Translations under genes and position numbers: made by a program | Notes under the pieces: generated by a model | What the model saw: only the letters and a program-made list of their open reading frames with translations | The model's database searches: none | Told to the model about the DNA's origin: nothing | Assembly: GCA_022113835.1 (NCBI GenBank) | Contig: JAILWY010000018.1 | Location: forward strand, 9,029,001-9,093,000 | Length of the DNA stretch: 64,000 nt | Reading direction: 5' to 3' | Source: Atopsyche davidsoni | Lineage: Eukaryota; Arthropoda; Insecta; Trichoptera; Hydrobiosidae | Part shown: one piece after another, positions 13,701 through 25,700 of the stretch | Layout of the letters: each line of letters opens with the position of its first letter | Position numbering within the stretch: position 1 is the stretch's first letter

Positions 13701-16700
13701 TGTGGTACTTTAATACTATAATTCTGTTGGAGCTTAGATATCCAGCCCGAGAATTAATTGGATATTTTTTTGTTTTATAGTATTTGTTTACAAGCAAAAA
13801 ACCGGTTCAAAGTATGATTAAGCCATTTATTTTATAAATGAATGAGTTGTCATCGTAATACTGATAAAATATACATTATTTCATTAAACTAAGAATTCCA
13901 ATACTTGGCTTTAAAAAATAGCTTATTTAATTAAAACACCATAACATTTTTAACATGGTAACAGGGACCCTAATTTATTTTCTTAAATATACATGTAAAA
14001 CATTGCCCTTAGTATTAGTGTTCTACCAAAAGAATTTTTGATCAGTGAATCTTATTTTCAAAATACTTTATTACTTGAAGATTCATCTTCCAAATGAATT
14101 GAACAATTTTTTTGTTATCACTTCCAATGTTTTCAGTTTAAGGTATTCCATCACATAGCGTATTCATATATTTTCCACATTTAGCACAACTACTTTTATT
14201 TATAACTGTGTGGTCTGTGTGCTGGTCGCCAACTTGTTTATGTTTAATGATGAAATTTTACGAGAGCCTATAAATTTGTTGGTGCAATAGAAATAATGTG
14301 TTATCGAAATTAATTTGAACGAGAATTTTATGGCATTGTGTTTTGATTTGATTATAAAATGCTTGTTTAACGACACTGTGGGTGTTTGTGATATTAAGTA
14401 TGTATGTCCTTAACCATTTCTATTTGTGTGTTGGCCGTTCAGATCTCAAGTACTGGAGCCACGAGGGTTCCAAGATCGCTCGCGACAGCATGTCTTCCCA
14501 GCAAGAGACCTTCTATACATATGTGGATGGTAAATATTCAATCTTTATTCTTATATAATATCTTAAGTTTTGCATATATTTATATATTAATTAATATGAA
14601 ATATAAACAGTAATGCATATATTTAGTTCACAACGAATTATTTTTCAAACATCATAAAAATTTTGTCACGTTTATTTTCTTCATTTCAAAACTCATAATT
14701 CATATCATATTCACGTTTGTAAAAATATTAAATGAAAACAATTTATTTTTAGTGAAAAGAAAATCATACGCATTTATTTGAAAAAAAAACTTAAAAATTA
14801 GAGTTGTTCGTACACACTGTAAAAAATTAAAAATAGTGAATAAATACAAAAAAAATAAAACTATGAAGACGCATGTAAGCAATGCATACAATTAAGACAC
14901 GTCATAAGGCAAGAACCTTGCATGCAACACCAGTGATTAAATCAGTTCTTTTTTTTCGTTTTTGTACCCACCTTTTTGTTTCTCCCACCTATAATGCTAT
15001 CTACGTAGTCTGTTAAAGTACAAAACTAAAATATTTTTAAAATTCATAATACATAAATGAGTTATTAATATATTTTTTTATAATATGTATTTGTGCATGG
15101 TACAAATATACATATAAAAAAACTAGATATTTTTTTATAGATAAATAAGATTAGAGTGAAGACTATGTTTATTATTTATTATAAAACATTGAAAATAAAA
15201 GGTTCATTCCAAGAAATATAGTATTCCCTCACCATTTTTGGATTGAAGATTTTTTTTCCATCTTATAAGAATTTAAAACTTTAATAGTGGTTTTTTTAAC
15301 ATTTTTTTTTTGTTGGTAGTATTTAATATAAGTTGTTTTTTTTATTTTTTTAAAATTTAAAATTAAAATAGAACGTGGCTTATTTTTTCTGATGATTCGA
15401 CCGAATATATTTAAAAAAATTAAAAAGCTTTAATAGAATTAAACAAAGTATATTTACTATTTATATTGTCATGGTAACGATTGCCGATCGAAGTCATTTT
15501 CAAACTCAACTTGACCGCGACTGTAGATCGCGTTTTGCTCCACACTGTGTAAACAGAGTATACTTCGCCTCTCTCGTCAGAGTGTAGCACACGTCCCCGA
15601 CGTGAGTTAATTGTTACCGGATAAATTATTCAACAAATTTAATTTGCAAGTCAGGTGCTTATAAGCCCGCGCACCAGCTTGCGAATGCGAGATTACGATG
15701 ATAATGAACGGAGCGGCAATTTGATACCGGAGAAAATAATTTATCGCAGGCCTTCAGGAGCTTCGGCCGGAAATCGCCTCTTCCACCATTAAATCAATTA
15801 TTCGACCGATTAAAAATTACGGATTTTCCCATCGGGTATTAATTTATTGACCTGCGCACGCTACACAGTGACAAACAGATGTTGCGTATTGGAGAAAACA
15901 ATCCGTAGTAATATCCAGTGACGTACGAGGAATTTCAGCTTTGCACGCCGCTGGTAGTGTCTGGTAGAAAGAGAGAAGGCTTTGAGTGTCAAAAATGTTT
16001 TAAGGAAATATAAGTCAATTTATATACACATCTGTATAGTTTCTTACTAAGCATTATGTATTTGGCCGACGGGATATTTTAACTTGGTTTTGCTTTTGTG
16101 CGAATAAGTATGTATTTAAAAGGAAAAAAAACCATGCATCAGTTTTCACATCGGATACTTAAAGAAGTGGAGTTTTTATGGACTTTAAGGATTTGAAACA
16201 TCCCTATAACGCTGAATCTAAATAAAAAAATTGTCTTAATTTTTAAAAGTTTGTGTGAAAATCAGTGTATAAAAATACTCTTTTTCTACATACAGACAGT
16301 TGTAAACGATTAAGATTTCTCGAAAACCTATAAAACATCGACTGGTTTGTTGGCCTAGTAATTGATTTGTCAGTTCTCGCCAAAAGTTCTTCAGTTCAGA
16401 CCTGAACCAGACCTGGAGAATCCTAAATTGATAAAATGATACAAACCAATATGGAGATATTTGGGGTAAACACAATTTGTACTAAAACTGCAATTAAAAG
16501 AGCTTTTTTTGAAATGTACATCTTTTGACATTAAATAAAAAAATCATTGGCATTATATATACATAACATTATAAATAAATAAGGGGTGTTTTTTTGTAAT
16601 TATCTTATTTAAATGAAAATAATAAAACAAATATTCTTTTTGTTTTACTCTCCACCCACCCACTCCACTTCGATACACGGACTGTAACTTAAGGTCGTAG

Positions 16701-19700
16701 ACGTTTTTATAAAATGTATTAAAACTCCACGCCATTGATAAATGCTATGCTGTAACTTCGATTTCATCTAATATGTTTCGATCGTTACTGTAACAGAGAT
16801 GGTAATTTAAATTAAAAACACCCATAAAAACATAAACATAGCGTATAACGTACCTACGTGTCAAATATTCATGAGAGTCAAATTCGATGTCTCGGATTCG
16901 GTCTAAACTTTGAAGAATTCATTAAAAAACGGTCAGATTTATTATTTCCTTACTCATTCAATTTGCCTACTGAGATGGCGGGGCGCTTGATTGACGTGGG
17001 CTTTCATTACCGGGCGCCGATTCATAATTTAATTTGTCAAAGCTTGTAATCACCTGCGGGATCGCCGCCGCCCGCGCCCGCTCGCCTGCCGTATTAATAA
17101 TGTATATAAATACAGGCAATTTATTCCGGCCGCAGCTGAGCTGCATAGAGGATGCTGCTCCTCCAAGATGCGCCGGCCTGCCCTCGTCATCGCAGCCGCC
17201 GCTTACAATTTTATTACGTAAATTTATTATTTATTTTCTCGTTTATGACGTAAAGACTATTATCGAAGATGTAACTGGTAATTTACAAATTACAAGCATC
17301 GTAATATATGGAAGGATTAATATTGCATTTGTCTAGATGACGCCCGAGCCTGTGTCGATTCACTCGCAATGAAAAAAACCGCAATCGTTATTTTATGATT
17401 GATTGCGTGCTTATTATGAATTCATTGAATAGTATCTTATAAAACCGTTAATTTATTAGAATTTTAGCTTGTTTGAAATATTTTATAAAAAAGGTAATTT
17501 ATCATAAGCAATAAATTTGTGTTAAAAATGCAGTTAGCACGGAAAGGGAGCGGCTTCCGGCGGCACACAATACCAATCATTATTCTTCCCTCTGAGACTT
17601 TATAAGCAAATTTTAATTCATGAGTTTTTTGTAGATTGGCACGTGATAACAGTGACCCACTAAAATACTAATTAGTCGTTGCCAACTCAAAAATATATTT
17701 GAAATATCACTTTTCCCATGTCGAGAGTCTCAAAAAATGCATAACATTACACAATAATGAAGACAAAATGAAAAATTCTCTCTGCCTCGCTCACTTGCAA
17801 GTCCGCGCTGTTTAGATGATTTGTTGTGTTTTTGCCGCCTCAGGCCAGATCGTATGCATTTTTTGTGGATGGTTTCATGTCCGCAATATTGATTGCAAGC
17901 GCTTTAAAATATTGACTAGCCAAAACCATCCGTCGGAAGCTGCATTATTTTGTAACCAAACAGTGAAACAATTTCATGGCTCAGTTTTTTCTACGTGTAA
18001 CGGAATTTAAACACTTAATGCATATATATTTATAAAATAGTTTTTTTCAACAAAAAATAAATAAAAGTTCATATTTGCGAGAATTACCTTTCTTAATTGA
18101 GAACTGTGAAATCGTACGCAAAGTTGAAGTAGATTGTCTATTTTCCGGCCGATTTCTCAAAGTATCTGCAGACGGTAGCCGACAATGCTAAACGTTGTAT
18201 AGAATCAATATGCAGTATGTTTGAAAGAAGCCTCTATTATTCCGTTGTTGTTGTGGATTTTCTGCTCAACTTGATCGGGCACAGGGACGTGTCAGAATAA
18301 CAGCTCGCACTGTGCCCGCCCAAACTGAAACTTATTATGGGTCGCCACGCAGCACGTCCGGAGCCTCGGATGGATACAACGGCCGTATTGATTTCTGTGT
18401 GTTTTTCTGGCTTTGCGTTCTTCAGTTCAGTACGGGGAAGCGAATAAATCACTCGCATATAAAACAGATTTGGCGAGTCGCTTTTGCAACTCCCGTTGAT
18501 TTGTTCGATGGATAAAAAATATGTACCGAACGATAGAATACTTATTAAATGCACGAATATAATCAATCCGAAACTATTAGCTGTGTACGTATCGACTACC
18601 ATTAGTTTTGAGTAAGGAATCTTGTAGTTATTTTTTGCTGATGAATTCATGCAATCGTGAATCTACCGATGCGCCGCGGCGAGCACCTGACCAGGCCAGG
18701 CGCTCCCGTCCCCGAGGGTGGTGCTCGGGCCGCACACTCGGTCACGCGTGACGATTCTGCAGCGCCAAGGGTGGTCCTCGAGCCGCGGCTGGCACCCTAA
18801 TATGGTCAATGGGCTCCTTTCACCATTATGCATTGTACCTTTTGTGAATGCATAGTAAGTGATGTTCCTTTTTCATAAGATTTATATTAGGGAGTGTATT
18901 GTATTCGTAGTGATGATATGTTAACGATTATTTTTTTTGGGGGGAAATATAAAAATTTTATCACAAAATATAGGCTTGTTCGATCTAGATAACCAAGTTA
19001 ATAAGTTACACACTCCGAGATCAACTTAGAAATATATCCGAGTACAACAATGTCTTAATTTATTTGTATAAAAATGCATGTTTAATATCTAGCGAGTACA
19101 TATTGCGCACTGTATCATAAATAAATATTAGTTCCACTCGTGTACTGTACGCTTTTGTATAAATTATGAAAATAAAATGTTTTCGTATCATTCCAGCATC
19201 TTACAGTTTCTGTAGAGTCAATGGAGTGAAAACGATCCAATGTAATGAATGCTTTAGGGCAGCAAAGCCGAGCATATTATTGAATGATCTCGAAAAGCTC
19301 GGCCTGCAATAATGGCTCTATGAAAAAAATCTCGTTATTATTAAGTGGAAAAGAATGACCCGTGATCGTCCCTTTGTGGCGATGAGAGGTATGCACAGTG
19401 CGATAGATAGCAATGTCCTTTCTCGGGTTTACGCTTACTTTGGTTAGCTGAAAAGAACGTTTATATCCTTATTGTAAACTTTCGGCGGTGGCGGGTTATT
19501 GTGAAGCGATCGCAACCGAACATCACAATGAGATTATTCTGCACTTTGAAGTTATTTGCAGTGATGCGTATCGTCCATACTCAGCTTCCGTGTGATGAGA
19601 TCACGCTTTGTACTCAAAATAGTATTACAATATATGTGTTTTTATATATTTGTTAATAGAAAAACGAGACTGACAATTGTTTATTCATTGAATTTTAACA

Positions 19701-22700
19701 ATAAATGGGTTGAAAATAAAAAACCAATATATAGCTGTACACACTCCATCCTATGTACTCAATGGGGACACTATTTTGTTAAATGGATTTAAAAGCCATC
19801 ATTTTGTTTAGGCCAAGGCCGCGTCAACCAGTTGGGTGGAGTGTTCATCAACGGGCGTCCCCTGCCCAACCATATCCGGCTGAAGATCGTGGAGATGGCT
19901 GCTGCTGGAGTGCGGCCCTGCGTCATCTCTCGCCAGCTGCGCGTCTCCCACGGCTGCGTCTCCAAGATCCTCAACCGTTACCAGGTTAGTTACATCGGGG
20001 CACTGTTTCTTTAACAATGAACTACTGAAGATGAACAATGAACACTTTTACCATACTTCAACAAATATCACTCGCCTTGTGATCGTACATTACACTAAAA
20101 AAATAACTAATGCCAAGTACTTTGTTCATTAGGAAACTGGATCAATCAGACCCGGTGTCATTGGTGGTTCAAAACCGAGAGTCGCAACTCCTGAAGTAGA
20201 AAATAGAATCGAAGAACTGAAACGCCAGAATCCAGGGATCTTCTCCTGGGAGATAAGAGACAAGCTCATCAAGGACGGCGTGTGCGACAAACACACGGCG
20301 CCTTCCGTCAGCTCCATATCCCGACTGATCCGCGGGGGGAGAAGAGACGAGTCCGACCCCAGGAGGAATCACAGCATCGATGGAATTCTTGGTAAGCATT
20401 TATAAAAATTTCCATTCTCTGCTTTGAACGATGGGCTCTCCGGCCCAGCTCGCAAGCAGCAATCGTCGATCAAAAACATAGATACCATTAATTAACTTAC
20501 CACAAATGTTTTCTCGCCGATTCGTCAGGCGACCGCTCATCGTCCGTCCGAAGAACATTCGTGATAACTTGGCTGCACACATAGCAATTTCAATACAATC
20601 TCAGATAAAAAATATGCATATTTATGGCTTCATCTAAAATATCAGCTTACATAAAACATTAAAAAAGAATATAAAATATATACTTACGTGCGTATCGAAT
20701 CAAATGAAGTCCAGAATATTATTGTTTTTGTTGAAAGCACGTTTGTTTTAGTGCGTTGTAAATTTTCCTTTGTGGTTTTCTAAAACAATGAGCACAAATG
20801 CGAAGGAGACAATTACTGGCTTCATCTGTTTCAAACAGCTTTTATACTGCAGTAACGGTTCAAAGGGCACTCAAGCTTTGTACCACAGAAGTTTTTGTGA
20901 TATTTTTAGGATTATCTAGAATCAGCATTACACGAATAACGAAATATAATAAAATACTAGTTTCCTGGAAATGTTTTGCAGATGTATAGTAATTTAGAAT
21001 TAAAAAAAATACCGCTGTCATAAACGTCGATATTAAATCATTATTATATTTCACTTTGGGCGATCACCCTGACCGAACGCGGTTAGTATCTCATTCTCTT
21101 CTCGGAGTTCACATTGTAGCTTTGTGTTTTCATCACAATACCGAGCAAACGACTGCAGATTCGGACAAGGAGGTTGCTCGGTTGATATCTTAACAGAAAA
21201 AAACGTTTGATAGATTGCCGCTCATGATATGCATTGTTGGGCGAGAGAAAAAGTTTAAAAAAATTAACATCATTTTTATATTTACAGGCGGATGTGGTGA
21301 AATTGAATGAAATCTATCGACTAGAAAACCCAAAAAAGTTGTTATCGCGCTTTCGTACGTTTAGTTTGATTAAGTATCCAACTAAAGAAACGATTAAATT
21401 GTATTTTTTTGTTTTTACTTTTATGCTATAATTCACCGAGCGTTCTAGTATTAAATCATTTAGTGCTGTGTCGGTTATCTCGGTAAAAATACACAATTGC
21501 AAGCTGCGATTAAATTTATCTCAGTATCTTACAATACAAAGTAGACGGCGGAGTCGCTCGCGGTCCGGCCCCTCATTTCCATAAAGCGGTTTTCTCCTTT
21601 CGCACAGGCGCACGCAAGATCCGTCGATCTTTCCGCGCGATCGACGATCTCCGCGCTGATAGATCGCTCCGCCGCGCACCGGGCGGGTCGGGGCTGGCCG
21701 GAGAGGGATGCGAGATCGGGCGCTTCCCGCGATAGAGCCGGAAAGAAGATGACTTTCGACGTCGAAAGCTCGGTTAGGTGCGCGGGGAGCTCGCGCATAA
21801 CTCGATATATCATACTCGGCCGTTCGATCAAAGGGCGCGCACGGCTTTGCACGAAATTGACGGTTATAAAAATGAAATTAGTCCAGAAAGGTGTTATTAT
21901 CCCGTGCGGCCCGGGGCCCTGCGCCAGGGCTGGCCATCTGCGCCGGCAGCGAGGAGGATTCGCATCGCTCCGACCGATGCCCGTAGTTCTAGTTAGATTC
22001 ACATTGTTACCGCGCAATTGCATTGACATTTTCTCAAAAAAACAAACGAAGAAAGTCCATAAATTACACCATCAAACATATACAAATAGAATTGCTCTAT
22101 GTTTAAATTCATTATTATTTTAATTTTTTAACTAGGATAGTAAAAAAAGCTTAAGTTATGCGAGTTTTAATATATTTCAAATTTCAAATACTAGGTATTT
22201 CGAGATAAATTGTATAAAATCAAAGATATTTTAAAGTTATTATTTTAAAGGGATTCAGTTTCGGAGTGTCGTCTTTCACAGGCGCCGCTACGAATAGGCG
22301 TGTAGCTCGCGTGCGTCCCGTGTCCCGCGCCCGTATCGCGTTGCAGGCTACATGTGTTCAGGCCAACCTGAGCCGACCCGAGGGCGGCACAACAATACAA
22401 TGTCAGCATCATGTGTTTTCTCATTCTCCGTGTATTTATTTAAGATATTTTTTAGATTTATGGTGGAGACCGTTCGACCCCAGCGTGATTCTTATATAAG
22501 CAAAGTGTAAAATCCACGATTTTTATAAATTCTTAAATATTTTTTATACTCTCTATTATCTTATATTTTTTTGTAAGACAGTAAAAAATATAAACTTTAA
22601 AATATGTCATCGCTCTGAAAAAAATAAATTAAAAGTACACTCTTATATATGTGATAAACACAAATATTTTCACTGGAGGTTTTCATTTTAAAATAAAGTG

Positions 22701-25700
22701 TAGCAAGCCCTGGCGGAATACAGGCGTAGCATTCTCATCGATAGGCGCGTTTAGCTGTGGAAATGACTCGCCTCCCAGCGCCCATCGCTCTTCCGGTTGA
22801 GAAGGTATCCGTTCTGAATACCGACGCGGCCTCCGAGCTGGTCCTGCCGGGGCCCACCAGCACTCGACTCGGGAATGCCGGGAAATGGCAGGGAAGGACG
22901 GCCCGCCCGGACTCCGCGCCCTGCTATCGCAACCGTCGCTCTCCCCGAGCCGTCTAATTTAATTATTTCAGTACAGTCTCCGTTCTCATTCAAATTGCTC
23001 TCTTTTAATTGAACATTCCTATAATCACTCAATACAAAATCGGTCATTTTTTATACAATATTTAATAGGAGCGGTCTTACCTACGTTACACAAATTTCTC
23101 TATTTTTTTGGATAATGACTCAATGTTGAATAAAGTATTATTAATTTTTAATAATATTGAACGTTCACAATGAAAAAATCCACACTAATTTTATTTCTGC
23201 GAGAGCGCAATCGATAAATATCGATTTCATCACAATGGTCGATAGTCGTTGCGTAACAACAATCCGCCACTCCGCGAAACTCCACCACCGAGAGGAATAA
23301 CGTCGCACGTCACAAAACACGGCAGCGCGAATTTTAGCATTTTTTTGTTACACCTGTGCGGTGTTTATTGTCATTGCGCTATGCGGCGACGGCGCGGAGA
23401 ATCAAATATGCATTTTTATTGACTTCTCGCAGGGCAGTCGACGTTTTTATCATCGTAAATTTAGTTTGGGTCGTTAAAGTGAATTCAGGGCGCCGTTCCA
23501 TAGAGCGCGGGCTGGAGGGAGCCGCGATGACGGGACACGTCCCGCGGTACGTGCGCCGGGCCAGCGCGGCCGCGGCGTGTGGTCCAGCCCGCCTTCCTCC
23601 CGAGACGCTCTTCCGCGGACATCCACTCGATGCGCTCCATACTTCATTCTTCGCTATAGAAAAAAGAGCATCTTCTTTTATGTAATAATTATCATTGATT
23701 TAGCCTCAATGTTACCTTTTATAGTTTGTATTTTCCTTTTTAAATACGAACGTTAAAAAACTTACTTTAATTTATAGTATTATCTTCTGCGCGTTTTTTA
23801 TAATAAATTTAGTAAAGCGGAAAGTCGCCTCCGTGCGGCTTCGGCCACGTTTCCATGTTCGATGCTCAGCCCGAATCGTCGATTACGGAGCAACACCGGT
23901 AATTCCGTGTTACCTGAGAAATGCCCAAATTGTACGGGAGCGACTCGAGTAATCCGGTGCTTAATTTCTTAATACCACGTTACCCCCCGGCCGGGACGCG
24001 TGTTATACTTTGGGAAGATTTGATTTACTGTACCTAATCACGCGGCGGTGCTCCGCAGAACGATTCAGCTCGGGAATCGCGAGCCATTATTCGAGGTAAA
24101 GTAGTGTTTATTCGACGATGAACTAGGAAACAACTGAAAGCAGTTGTACATGTGTTGAACTCGTTATGTAAAATGGAAGTGCAACGTTTTTACCATCGTG
24201 CGCCGCCACCGCACAATCCCTTTTCGAGGTGGTTCAAACAAATGATAGACATGTTTAGTCTAATTCATACGTTACGTTCGGTTTCATTATGGAACCTCAT
24301 TATTTTATTATTTCTTTAACCGCGGTTCATTCCGATTGCACAATTACGGTTAACGTCTCAATCGTCGCCAACGAGCCGCCCGTCCTCCGTCTCCGCTGGG
24401 TCGGATCTCCCAACCGCCCGGCGTTTCATTTGCAGCACATCATATTTTTACCGCAGAAAATAATTATCGTGCAGGGGGGCTGTGCGGTCGGAGCCACCGA
24501 AGGCGCTCCGAGATTGTTACTTCTTCTTTTCACTTTTGTTTTGCACGTAATATTGAAAAGTACTCGCCTAAGTTCTTTGATCGTTGAAAAACTCTCTCGC
24601 TAGTGCGCTTTAGAGTCAATGTCATTTTGTTAATTGCAGCTCGGTTGCACTCATTCCACGCCCAATAGCTATTCGTATGCGTTACGTCATAATACATTCT
24701 GCATGCATTATTTATCATTTCAGAGTATTAAAATGTGAAGGTATTTAGTGATTAACATTCAGCAATCGATTGATATGGCATTTGCAACAAAATTCAGTAT
24801 AATTAAGATATCTCTGCGTCAACACTTGGAAGTATGGTAGTCATCCAGTGACACAATTATTCTATGTAATTTCAAGTGTTGAGCTCAACTAAAAACGGCA
24901 GCAAAATTGCAAAGCTTTGAAAATAAAATACAAAACCTGCCAATAGTTTTGATCGACGTGATAATCAAAATATCGGGTTTTCGCTGTAGCGCCTTCGCTC
25001 GACCAGTGTACTTAGTCATCGTAAAATTCAATACACAATGCTAGTAATAAAAGTATCGAGCATTACGACATGTTTATTTCCTCGACTACGAACGTTGCAT
25101 TGCGAAAATAAATTACATTTGTTAAATTGACATAGAGCACTAGCCATTCATGTCAGTGCGGTTTCAGTTTATATTTTTTCCGAATGTTTTTTCCGCTAAA
25201 CTAACAGTTTAGGAATTGTCATTTCAGAATACTGTGATAAGTGAATTATATGCGCGGAGTCGGACCATTGTACGTTCGAATGTTGCAAAATCCCAATTAT
25301 TGTTCTATACTTTCTAAATTACATTGGCAAAACTTCCTACATTATTACATCCGCCGACGACACGAACACTTGACTTTCTAAGAAACACCGGACCGGCGCC
25401 GCTCAGACAATAATTTATGTAAAAATAATTCTGAACTCACCAAAACTCATTGTGCAATGTAATTATTAACTAAAATCTATTCTTCAATATATTCGATAAA
25501 AAATAATAATTGTTTCATATTGCATTCACAGTTGTTCGTTCGCCTCGCATTATAATATATTTATAATAGTTAATATTATTTTTAATAACTTTATTATTTA
25601 AATCGTAAACGCACCGATCGGTAACAATTAAGTAAGCCAGAGTACAGCACAAACTACAGAGTGAGAGGCTTAGAGAGGGAGTTGGTAACAAAGACGCACC

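Larger units (their letters stand above)
1762..14442 (+). other. gsb: gsb intron 1, first part: noncoding with GC-rich islands
   Basis: About 12.7 kb from the exon 1 donor to the candidate cassette exon. It is mostly AT-rich. GC-rich islands lie near 5130-5205, 5690-5880, 6750-6960, 7540-7640, 8430-8800, 9070-9240, 9650-9840 and 10660-10745. Open frames in them have no recognisable domain and are best read as compositional. They are candidate enhancers, but the sequence alone does not prove it. Confidence 0.6.
14530..19811 (+). other. gsb: gsb intron 1, second part: noncoding
   Basis: About 5.3 kb between the candidate cassette exon and exon 2. The first kilobase is very AT-rich with long T and A runs. 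More complex, GC-richer blocks lie near 15470-15960, 16975-17205 and 18660-18800. A 137-codon open frame on the minus strand (18237-18650) has no recognisable domain. Confidence 0.6.

Noticed and set aside
18237..18650. 137-codon minus-strand frame in intron 1
   Set aside because: No recognisable domain and mixed composition. Probably chance, though it is among the longer frames and could be checked with transcripts.
21529..22029. 166-codon minus-strand frame in intron 3
   Set aside because: Overlaps similarly open plus-strand frames in a GC-rich island; no domain, no splice context.
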